This document shows positions 14,624-20,753 of a stretch of 20,753 nt of DNA, piece after piece. Location of the stretch: assembly GCA_018402095.1 (NCBI GenBank), contig JAGYJO010000004.1:1-20753 (forward strand). The letters run 5' to 3'. A model generated the notes under the pieces. The model ran no database searches. It was given only the letters and a program-made list of their open reading frames with translations, and had not been told where the DNA came from. How positions within the stretch are numbered: position 1 is the first letter of the stretch; each line of letters starts with the position of its first letter. The stretch is from a bacterium. GTDB lineage: Bacteria > Margulisbacteria > Marinamargulisbacteria > SXXA01. A program made the position numbers and the translations under genes.

Positions 14624-16222
14624 CCCGAAAAATGCAGTTAAAATAAAGAGATAAAAAGTGGCCTCAATTGAGCATAAACTTGATAAAATCTAAGCGGTCA
14701 AAATACAAAAGTACAAAGATGATGACAAAAAAGACGGAAAGATCCACCGTATAAATGGGGTAAAGTGGGGTTTTTAGCGATAAAAATCGCGTCATATGGC
14801 GGGTTCAGTTTGCTAGCCATGTTTTGAGAAGACCAGAAGATTCAAGAGGCGTTGAAGGCGATCCCATGCCCATCGTAGAGGTATCTCGAACGCAATGAAA
14901 GCAGAGGAAAGCTGCTTGGATTTTGTTACCCTGATAATCCACGGGTGCAAGCCGATTTTCGCATGTTGTATCTCGGGAATCCAAAATCATCAAAACAGTA
15001 TTTGGGCTAAAACGGTGCCATTACTTAACCAAACAACATTGACCCGATATTTCAATAAAATGGAAAATCCTGCAGGACAGGTAAATCATATCTCTGATGG
15101 GATATGGAGCCACCTAAAGGTTGTAAGTTGGTCACGAATAGAAAGTGATTGGCTCAGTTTTGACTCGGCCGTTATCACGAGATACGGAGATCAAAGGGTG
15201 CTGAAAAGAGGCTATAATCCGACGAAGAGAGGGCGTCCTTCACATCATCCGTGTGTGTTTTTAAATGGAAGCAAGATCGTCTTGAATCTTTGGAATCAGG
15301 CGGGCAACACGTCGTCAGCCAATAATATCATTATGATTTTCGAATGCTGTTATCATCGTGTAAGCAAGCTAATTAAAGTCAAAGGGGTATTGGCAGACTC
15401 TGGTTTTATATGGAATCGTTTATCGAGGCCATAGAATCAAAAGGTCTCAGATATGTGATTACCCCGCCAAATTGTATACAACTATTCAACGAGAAATCTA
15501 CATGACATCGACGTGGACAGAAGTTGAAGCGGGATTAGCGATTACGGGTTCAATTATCAGCACCCCAGCTGGGCCGCAACATAGGCGATATATTGTGGTC
15601 CGGCAGTCCATCAAAAAACGAAAAAGCGCTGGGAAGGCAATTGCGTTTTGTTTGATATGGATCTGAATACACATGACTACCGCTATGGGATCTGGGTAAC
15701 AAATATGACGGAGGACCCACTTACGGTTTGGCATGCGATTAGATTGCCTTCCTCTAATGACGAAAACGATTAAAAACTCAGGAAGAGATCAAGCATGGAA
15801 AGATTTTCTATGACCCAATTTTGGGCTACGGAAGCCCGCCATCTTGTTCGGTGTCTGGTCTATAATGTGTTGCTGGTTTTAAAACACACTTTTTTATCAC
15901 AGAGCAGAACCGCAAGCAACGAATTTCCACCCTACGGTTCAAATGCCTTTATTATCCCTGCGCATTTGGGACCAGGATTCATCTTCTGCTTAGCTACGAC
16001 TATCAGCTTTCCCCAAGCTTGTCGTACCAAAATACAGGACATTATGGACCGTATTTCGATTTATTCTCATACCCAATTCTCAACTGCATTGCAGTTGAGT
16101 TACTTACTAAATTTTGGAGGTGATACTCTCTTTTGCTTTTTCAACCCACTGCTTGGTATTTTTTTTAGGATGTTTTCTTCGGTCAAAAAGCCCATTTTTA
16201 AATCTCAACTGCATTTTTCGGG
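14624..16222 (+). mobile_element. IS1380-family insertion sequence, copy B (degenerate)
   Basis: A 1,599-base element with perfect 16-base terminal inverted repeats, CCCGAAAAATGCAGTT (14624-14639) and its exact complement (16207-16222). It is flanked by the 5-base duplication TTCAT at 14619-14623 and 16223-16227. It entered the ATPase gene right after the Walker B codons, and deletion of the element plus one TTCAT restores the host frame. It has the same orientation as copy A, 789 bases away. Its transposase is frameshifted and has lost its ribosome binding site. Confidence 0.93.
14719..16120 (+). pseudogene. IS1380-family transposase remnant, copy B
   Basis: The start ATGATGACAAAAAAGACGG survives, but the GGAGG present in copy A is deleted and a stop follows after 11 codons. 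The best-preserved middle (14895-15434) reads FDSAVITRYGDQ, then RGYNPTKRGRPSHHP, LNLWNQAGNTSSANN and GVLADSGFIWN, with the first two acidic catalytic positions (D in FDS, D in LADSG). Downstream come DYRYGIWVTNMTEDPLTVWH, a possible third acidic position in NDEN, and FWATEARHLVRCLVYN. These are IS1380-family hallmarks. The 3' limit is approximate. Confidence 0.87.
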
Positions 16223-16446
16223 TTCATCCAAGATAACGAGTGTTTTTTCGTAATTTTTGAGAAATAATTCGGGATCTGTCAGCTTATCTCTGTCTGTTTT
16301 GGATTCAAGATCCAAGTAAATAGAGGGCCGACTATCTGCAATTTCATGAGCCAGCGTCGTTTTGCCAATCTGACGGGGACCAATCAGTCCCACAGCCGCC
16401 TGGCGGGACAGCGCATCTGTGACCATATGACGGGTTAATCGAGGTA

Positions 16447-16491
16447 TCATCCTTGCATATTGAAAAGTTTGTTTTCAATATGCAAGGATGA
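16447..16491. repeat. Perfect 20-bp palindrome at the start of the ATPase pseudogene
   Basis: Arms of 20 bases (TCATCCTTGCATATTGAAAA and its exact complement) are separated by a 5-base loop, GTTTG. The ATPase start codon lies at the foot of one arm. It also stands 54 bases past the stop of the DUF2141 gene. It could be an operator for the ATPase gene, a start-codon-hiding RNA hairpin, or a terminator without a T-run for the upstream gene. Confidence 0.85.
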
Positions 16492-16544
16492 GCGTCGGCT
16501 TTCAGTCATATGTGCCCGGACTTTGAAGTCTATGCAAATCGGTG

Positions 16545-16949
16545 TTATTCCAATCGCAGTGTGTATGTTTTGTCGCTATCAATACGCATGGCGCATCCGT
16601 CAAAGGATGGGGGCCCCATTGGGCGGTAGTTGTTTGAAAAAGCGGTTCTCTCACTGGGAAAAAAGAAAAGGAAATCCAGTTTCCCATTCGCATTTTTGTC
16701 GTGATAAGCACTGATGCAATAGTCGCCTGTTGGGACATCCTCAAATTGAATCTGCGTTCCGTCGACGTTGGGGGTTGTAATCGCGCCATAGCGAGGGGTT
16801 TTCAAAAATCCTGGGCCCTTTTCAAATATCCCGACAGAGAGACGCCCTTCAATGCCATCGTTGTTTTGGATCTGCACAGACAGTGTATGCGCGTCGAGCG
16901 TACTTCCTATAGACAAACAAAGCACCAAAAGAACACCCATTTTCGCCAT
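16545..16949 (-). CDS. Secreted DUF2141-domain protein
   Basis: A 134-residue protein from the ATG at 16949. It opens with a signal peptide (MAKMGVLLVLCLSIGSTLDA, likely cut before HT). The DUF2141 domain follows: VGIFEKGPGFLKTP, the core IQFEDVPTGDYCISAYHDKNANGKLD, then ERTAFSNNYRPMGPPSFDGC. The DxNxNGKLD run is typical and may bind a cation. Function of the family is unknown; the protein should lie outside the inner membrane. It follows trxB on the same strand. The frame is open up to an ATG at 17069, four bases past the trxB stop, but neither start has a good ribosome binding site. The 16949 start is preferred because it places the signal peptide at the N-terminus. Confidence 0.78.
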   Translation of the reverse strand: MAKMGVLLVLCLSIGSTLDAHTLSVQIQNNDGIEGRLSVGIFEKGPGFLKTPRYGAITTPNVDGTQIQFEDVPTGDYCISAYHDKNANGKLDFLFFFPSERTAFSNNYRPMGPPSFDGCAMRIDSDKTYTLRLE

Positions 16950-16964
16950 TGGCGAAAATGGGTG
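16934..16964. repeat. Perfect 14-bp hairpin over the DUF2141 start codon
   Basis: CACCCATTTTCGCC and its exact complement are separated by three bases. In the leftward transcript the ATG at 16949 falls across the loop and the first pair of the stem. Such a structure could limit translation initiation, or the palindrome may be a DNA site. The repeated ATGG in the coding arm comes from the codons for MAKMG. Confidence 0.75.
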
Positions 16965-17072
16965 AATGGATGAAAGGGGTACGCCATTTCGATCCCTAAG
17001 GATTACATGTGACGTGCGATTTCGGCATAGAGGCAAGAAGCCTTTTACGATCAAAGAAATGGCGTACATACG

Positions 17073-18005
17073 TTAGTTTAAATAATGCTCAGCATCCAAG
17101 GCTGCCATACAGCCGGAGCCTGCGGATGTGATGGCCTGCCGATAACGTTTGTCCTGTACGTCGCCACAGGCAAATACACCAGGAACAGAGGTCGTCGTAC
17201 GGCCTGGTGTGGTGATGATGTAGCCTGTTTCGTCGACTTCAACTTGTCCTTCCAAAAAGGAGGTGTTGGGGACGTGACCAATGGCATAAAACAAGCCGCT
17301 GGCTTCGATTTGGGACGTTTCGTCTGTTATGACATTGCGGATTTTGACATGGGATAGCACCTTGTCTCCTAGGGCTTCTTCTAGAACGGTGTTCCACATG
17401 ATTTTGATTTTTGGATTGTTCAATACCCGATCCTGCATGACCTTCGATGCGCGCAAGGCATCACGACGCACCAACAAGATCACCTCAGAGGCAAACTTGG
17501 TCAGGTAGTGGGCTTCTTCTGCTGCAGAGTCTCCCCCACCGACGACCACCAAAGGTTTGTTTCTGAAAATGGGCAAGCCCCCATCACATACCGCACAGGC
17601 GGAAATACCAGCTTGCCACAAGCGTTCTTCGCCTGGGACATGCATGCGCTTGGCGGTTGCTCCTGTGGCGATGATCACTGTTTTGGTCTGATATACGGTC
17701 CCATCTTCCGTTGTGACAGAAAAAGGTGTTGCCTTTAAATCCACTTTAGAAACGGTTTTGGTCAAAATAGTGGTGCCACAATGAACAGATTGTTCACGCA
17801 TGGCCATCATCAATTCTGGGCCTTGAATACCCTTTGGGAAACCAGGGAAGTTTTCAACGTCGGTTGTTGTGGTTAGCTGACCACCAGAAGCGACGCCAGC
17901 GGCCATTTCGCCTTCCAGCATCAGCGGGGATAGGTTGGCTCTCGCAGCATAAATAGCGGCGGTATGACCTGCGGGTCCGGATCCAATAATAATAACGTTG
18001 TGCAT
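17073..18005 (-). CDS. trxB: Thioredoxin reductase
   Basis: A 310-residue FAD/NADPH flavoenzyme that reduces thioredoxin. The FAD loop IIGSGPAGHTAAIYA is at the N-terminus, the redox-active pair is CAVC in ISACAVCDGGLP, and the NADPH loop is VVVGGGDSAAEEA. The end has FACGDVQDKRYRQAITSAGSGCMAALDAEHYL. The CAVCDGGLPIFRNKP and LRASKVMQDRVLNNPKI wording is close to that of plant/fungal and chlamydial enzymes (from memory of the family), not the CATC form of E. coli. A GGAGG ribosome binding site precedes the ATG. No thioredoxin gene is in the window. The DUF2141 gene follows on the same strand. Confidence 0.96.
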   Translation of the reverse strand: MHNVIIIGSGPAGHTAAIYAARANLSPLMLEGEMAAGVASGGQLTTTTDVENFPGFPKGIQGPELMMAMREQSVHCGTTILTKTVSKVDLKATPFSVTTEDGTVYQTKTVIIATGATAKRMHVPGEERLWQAGISACAVCDGGLPIFRNKPLVVVGGGDSAAEEAHYLTKFASEVILLVRRDALRASKVMQDRVLNNPKIKIMWNTVLEEALGDKVLSHVKIRNVITDETSQIEASGLFYAIGHVPNTSFLEGQVEVDETGYIITTPGRTTTSVPGVFACGDVQDKRYRQAITSAGSGCMAALDAEHYLN

Positions 18006-18454
18006 AGAAACCTCCGTATACCGGTGTAATTTTGTGAGTGAATTATCAACTGTATACCTGTTCCAAAATTAACCAAGCTCTCAAATTATTCTGGTCACAT
18101 ATGTAGGAATATGCTCCCTCCGCGATTTGAAACCTGAATTCTATTTTGGAATGGGTATAGCGATGGCTAAAAGTATCATATAGCGTGCCTAAACAAAAAT
18201 GGCCTCATTTTTTGTATTATTGAGAAGTGGGTCTATGTGTGGCTAGAGTTAACGATAAAAAAAATCTACGCTCGAATTAACCATAATGGAGTTAAGTCAT
18301 TGCCTCCGTATAATTTTTAAATCTGGAGTACCAGAAAAAAGTTTTGTATACTGCAAAAATATAGTTTAAGCGGTGCCCTTTCTGTGATCTTCCCATACTG
18401 ATACATCATGCATGTCGTGGGTGACACAACACGGCCATATCTGGAGGATAACTC
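18006..18454. other. 449-base divergent gap between trxB and the STAS operon
   Basis: No supported gene. It should hold the promoters of both neighbours. A perfect TATAAT stands at 18309-18314 on the plus strand, but no good -35 lies 17 bases upstream. The foldback repeat at 18053-18159 occupies the trxB side. The rest is AT-rich with no clear structure seen. A leftward open frame at 18317-18652 overlaps the STAS gene and has no family features. Confidence 0.7.
18053..18159. repeat. 107-base foldback element with 17-base terminal inverted repeats
   Basis: The ends TATACCTGTTCCAAAAT (18053-18069) and ATTTTGGAATGGGTATA (18143-18159) pair at 15 of 17 positions. Further in, TCAAAT and ATTTGA also face each other. 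No coding potential. A near-identical end sequence recurs at 11797-11813. It is best read as a MITE-like or REP-like dispersed repeat lying just upstream of trxB. Confidence 0.6.
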
Positions 18455-18805
18455 GTGATCGATTTTTCGGTAGAAATAGACAAACAAGGACCGCTGCCCA
18501 TTATACGGGTCAAGGGTGAAATTGATGTGTATACGTGTACACAGCTCAACACAAGTTTTCAGGAAGTCATACAAGCGGGTGCAAAAGACATCGTGCTGAA
18601 CCTGGAAAATATTCAGTATATCGATAGTACAGGGTTGGGCACCATTGCACACGCGGCCAGAGAAGTGCAGCAGTCAGACGGTAAAATTTTGGTCGTTTGT
18701 CCGAAACCCCAGGTTAGAAAAATCTTTGAAATTTCCGGGCTTACCAGCAAAAACATTACGCTTTTTGATGATGAACCACGTGCCCTAGGAGCGAAAAATG
18801 CCTGA
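18455..18805 (+). CDS. STAS-domain anti-sigma factor antagonist (RsbV/SpoIIAA-like)
   Basis: A 116-residue single-domain STAS protein. The order FSVEID...PIIRVKGEIDVYT...LNTSFQEVI...DIVLNLENIQYIDSTGLGTIAHA is typical, with the phosphorylatable serine at S58 in IDSTG. In partner-switching systems the unphosphorylated form binds the kinase/anti-sigma factor and releases the sigma factor. It starts with GTG, supported by GGAGG 7 bases upstream. The next gene, its probable kinase, begins 8 bases before this one ends. No sigma factor gene is adjacent, so its final target is not visible here. Confidence 0.92.
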   Translation: MIDFSVEIDKQGPLPIIRVKGEIDVYTCTQLNTSFQEVIQAGAKDIVLNLENIQYIDSTGLGTIAHAAREVQQSDGKILVVCPKPQVRKIFEISGLTSKNITLFDDEPRALGAKNA

Positions 18806-19256
18806 ACATCACATTGTCAAAGTAGAAATCCCAGCACTGTCTGAATATGTTGCGGTTATTCGCCTTGCGATTTCTGGCGTTGCTACCCGTATGCACTTTA
18901 ATATTGAAGAAATAGAAGATATCAAAATAGCGGTTTCGGAAGCGTGTACCAACGTTGTACAGCATGCCTATCCCAATCAAACGGATGGCAAAATAAATCT
19001 CGTGGCAACACTATCCGACGAAAAACTCGATATCGCTATTTCTGACTCAGGGAAGGGGTTTGATGCGAAAAACCCTGTTTCTGACAAACAAGATGGTTCC
19101 AATGGTGTGAATTTTGGTTTGGGTTTGGGACTTACTTTTATTCGCAGTCTGATGGATAGCTCTGAAATCATTTCTGAGCCAAACAAGGGGACCACTATTC
19201 GGATGACAAAAAATGCACCTGAGAAAAAAGTAGAAGAACCCCTCACAAACTCATGA
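18798..19256 (+). CDS. RsbW/SpoIIAB-like serine kinase (GHKL ATPase, anti-sigma factor type)
   Basis: A 152-residue HATPase_c protein. The N box is AVSEACTNVVQHAY, the G1 box DSGKGFD and the G2 box GLGLGLTFI. Members phosphorylate a STAS partner and, in the other state, sequester a sigma factor or other target. AGGAG stands before the ATG, which overlaps the STAS gene. The pair should be co-translated and work together. The C-terminal tail (KKVEEPLTNS) is not part of the fold. Its stop overlaps the next ATG. An anti-sigma role is inferred from family and pairing; similar kinases also control non-sigma partners. Confidence 0.9.
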   Translation: MPEHHIVKVEIPALSEYVAVIRLAISGVATRMHFNIEEIEDIKIAVSEACTNVVQHAYPNQTDGKINLVATLSDEKLDIAISDSGKGFDAKNPVSDKQDGSNGVNFGLGLGLTFIRSLMDSSEIISEPNKGTTIRMTKNAPEKKVEEPLTNS

Positions 19257-19579
19257 TCGGCGGGCCTCTAGGCGCCTTGCGGGTACTTGCTGCGGTCTAT
19301 ATCTTTTTTGATTCCAATAGACGTGGCTTTGGGCTGATCAGTTCCATATTGCTGTCCTTGGGGGCGTTGTATGTTCCGTTGGTGGTAGTTCCTCTTTATT
19401 TATTGTTCAAAGTCATGCCGATTAAAGTCAGTACAAATATGGGCGGTTTTGCATCAAAAAACACCTCGAAGGAGGAGCAACACGTTTTGACACGGGGGGC
19501 TTTATGTCCCAAGTGTGGTAGTGAAAACCCAGTGGGGACAGACATTTGTCGGCAATGCCAAAATCACCTCACCCTGTGA
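19253..19579 (+). CDS. Two-TM protein with C-terminal zinc ribbon
   Basis: A 108-residue protein of unknown function. Hydrophobic segments lie at about residues 5-19 and 27-53, separated by a short DSNRRG loop, so both ends are probably on the same side. The C-terminus is a zinc ribbon, CPKCGSENPVGTDICRQC, with Cys at 85, 88, 99 and 102. Its ATG overlaps the stop of the kinase gene (ATGA), so it belongs to the same transcript. It may anchor or sense for the partner-switching pair, which is inference. The N-terminal layout resembles small membrane proteins of the phospholipase_D-nuclease_N-like type, but no motif settles that. Confidence 0.75.
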   Translation: MIGGPLGALRVLAAVYIFFDSNRRGFGLISSILLSLGALYVPLVVVPLYLLFKVMPIKVSTNMGGFASKNTSKEEQHVLTRGALCPKCGSENPVGTDICRQCQNHLTL

Positions 19580-20739
19580 GTGATATCGTTTTTGCGAAGG
19601 GCGATGACGTTCCCCCTTGTCACCAACAAAAAAGTGTCTCGTTATATCTTCACGTTCCGTTTTGTAAACATCTTTGTCCCTATTGCGCGTTTTACAAACA
19701 AGAAAACCCACCGGCAGAAACCATTGATAGGCTTGTGGACGCCCTTATCTCAGAAATCGCATGGTATGCGCCACAGCAATTGCAGCTACGGAGTATTTTT
19801 TGGGGAGGTGGCACCCCCACCCTACTCACTGCAGTACAATGGCAAAAGCTCTATGCCGCGATTACCGCTGCATTTCATATTCCCGAGGGTACGGAGCATA
19901 CGGTCGAAGTCAATCCTGAAACCGTTACGCCAGAGATGCTCAACACGCTGCATAGTATCTCGGTCAATCGCCTCAGTATTGGCATTCAGTCCTTTTTCGC
20001 AAAGCCTTTGCAGTTTTTGGGCCGCCAACATGGCCCTGAAACCTTGAAAATAGCCCTCTCTCATATTGCGAATGGGCCCATTAAAAATATCAATTTAGAC
20101 ATTATGTATGGCTTGCCTGAAGCCGCCGAGCAACGGATTTCTGATGAACTCGACATGGCGCTTTCGTGGCCTATTACCCATCTATCGACCTATGCCTTGA
20201 GTATCGAAAAAGGAACGCCTTTTGCCAAGAAAAAAGTTGTTTCGCCAGAAGACGCCACCTGGCAGGAATATCTGCAGATACGGGAGCGGCTAGCCCAGGA
20301 AGGGTTCCAGCATTACGAGATATCTGCCTTTGCCAAGTCCGGGAAAACCTGTGCGCATAACCTCGCCTATTGGACGCTGAGTCCCTATATCGGGATAGGG
20401 CCTAGTGCCGCGTCTTATTGGCGTGGGATGTCGTACAAGAATGTTTCCGACCTCGCCCGCTATGTCGACAATCCACGTCCCCCTATTGCCAAAAAAAGTC
20501 CTGAGTTTTCAGCCCAGAACATGGCCTCTGATTATATGATTGCAAATTTTCGACGCCTCGATGTCATCGACACCCAGCACATCAGCCAAGACCTTGGCAT
20601 TGATGCGCCAGTTGTCTATGCTGAGGCCTTTCAAACACTGATCTCTCGTGGCTGGCTCACCCAGCTGACTCCCAACAAATACAAAATCACAGACGAAGGA
20701 ATACGCATGCACAATTATTTATTGGAGGTTTTTGTATGA
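19555..20739 (+). CDS. hemW: HemW-like radical SAM protein (heme chaperone)
   Basis: A 394-residue radical SAM protein. The [4Fe-4S] motif CxxxCxxC is in HVPFCKHLCPYCAFYK, followed by FWGGGTPTLL, VEVNPETVT, NRLSIGIQSF and NLDIMYGLPEA. HNLAYW near residue 270 matches the HNxxYW motif that separates HemW from HemN, and there is no fourth Cys after CPYC. HemW binds heme and is thought to deliver it to proteins; it was formerly annotated as coproporphyrinogen oxidase. The start is uncertain: ATG 19555 is used, TTG 19546 and GTG 19576 are alternatives, and none has a strong ribosome binding site. It overlaps the end of the preceding gene. Confidence 0.92.
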   Translation: MPKSPHPVSDIVFAKGDDVPPCHQQKSVSLYLHVPFCKHLCPYCAFYKQENPPAETIDRLVDALISEIAWYAPQQLQLRSIFWGGGTPTLLTAVQWQKLYAAITAAFHIPEGTEHTVEVNPETVTPEMLNTLHSISVNRLSIGIQSFFAKPLQFLGRQHGPETLKIALSHIANGPIKNINLDIMYGLPEAAEQRISDELDMALSWPITHLSTYALSIEKGTPFAKKKVVSPEDATWQEYLQIRERLAQEGFQHYEISAFAKSGKTCAHNLAYWTLSPYIGIGPSAASYWRGMSYKNVSDLARYVDNPRPPIAKKSPEFSAQNMASDYMIANFRRLDVIDTQHISQDLGIDAPVVYAEAFQTLISRGWLTQLTPNKYKITDEGIRMHNYLLEVFV

Positions 20740-20753
20740 GCGTTCACAGCATG
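20736..20753 (+). CDS. Start of an unidentified gene, cut by the window edge
   Basis: The ATG overlaps the hemW stop (ATGA), and GGAGG lies 7 bases upstream. Only MSVHSM is visible, too little to identify. It indicates that the rightward operon continues past hemW. Confidence 0.65.

Larger units (their letters stand above)
12089..16450 (-). pseudogene. AAA/DUF4143 ATPase gene, broken by two IS1380-family insertions and frameshifts
   Basis: One gene read leftward in pieces. The N-terminus (16450 to 16223) has Walker A GPRQIGKTT at residues 24-32 and Walker B LVILDE at 71-76. After removing IS copy B and one 5-bp duplication the frame continues exactly as ILDE-IHRVPEFFQTLRGLID from 14623. Then come the sensor-like segment RFLILGSAS, the SFIQTYLERDVPQFD motif and the DUF4143-like part with YVRDSGLLHALLGI, GKSWEGFVIESLL and YATAAEVDL. 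Removing copy A restores AEIKTWI-NGQTRTCF and the stop at 12089. Internal frameshifts near 14480, 14400 and 14190 show that it is also decayed. Intact relatives are of unclear function and are often spread by transfer. Confidence 0.9.

Noticed and set aside
15795..16253. A 152-codon open frame resembling a membrane protein
   Set aside because: Its FWATEA and YNVLLVL segments are the C-terminal part of the IS1380 transposase, and it runs past the right end of the IS into the ATPase gene.
18317..18652. A leftward 111-codon open frame upstream of and inside the STAS gene
   Set aside because: It overlaps the well-supported STAS coding frame and has no recognisable motif or ribosome binding site.

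Overview
This is a bacterial chromosome segment of 20,753 bases with moderate GC, dense housekeeping genes and one damaged, repeat-filled stretch. The phylum cannot be fixed from the sequence. The eukaryote/chlamydia-like CAVC thioredoxin reductase, the tiny bS22-like basic protein and a zinc-ribbon DciA suggest a lineage without close textbook relatives. Two decayed insertion sequences, one broken ATPase gene and several foldback repeats would fit a genome under relaxed selection, for example a host-associated one; that is inference.

Replication block (1-3783): dnaN, recF, dciA and a 28-residue bS22-like gene run leftward and end at a strong terminator. dnaA is not beside dnaN. The 619-base gap upstream of dnaN carries three perfect DnaA boxes, variants, an AT-rich stretch and a DnaA-trio-like track, so it is a good oriC candidate. 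Hand-counted lines show the plus strand C-rich to the left of it and mostly G-rich to the right. A 168-base element that could fold as a three-way junction sits between the origin and tyrS.

Leftward housekeeping block (3784-11758): in transcription order pyrH, frr, uppS, cdsA, dxr, dprA, a YfiH/PgeF-type gene, a short membrane-anchored LuxR-type regulator and tyrS. Adjacent genes from pyrH to cdsA and from dxr to the YfiH gene overlap or nearly touch. If the oriC call is right, this block is transcribed against the rightward fork.

Damaged block (11759-16545): GC-rich hairpin repeats, then one leftward AAA/DUF4143 ATPase gene split by two same-strand IS1380-family elements. Both elements keep their terminal inverted repeats and 5-bp target duplications. 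Removing them restores the ATPase reading frame at both insertion points, although further frameshifts remain.

Right block (16545-20753): leftward trxB followed by a secreted DUF2141 protein, then a 449-base gap with a 107-base foldback repeat. After it comes a rightward cluster: STAS anti-anti-sigma factor, RsbW-like kinase, a two-TM zinc-ribbon protein, hemW, and the first codons of another gene.
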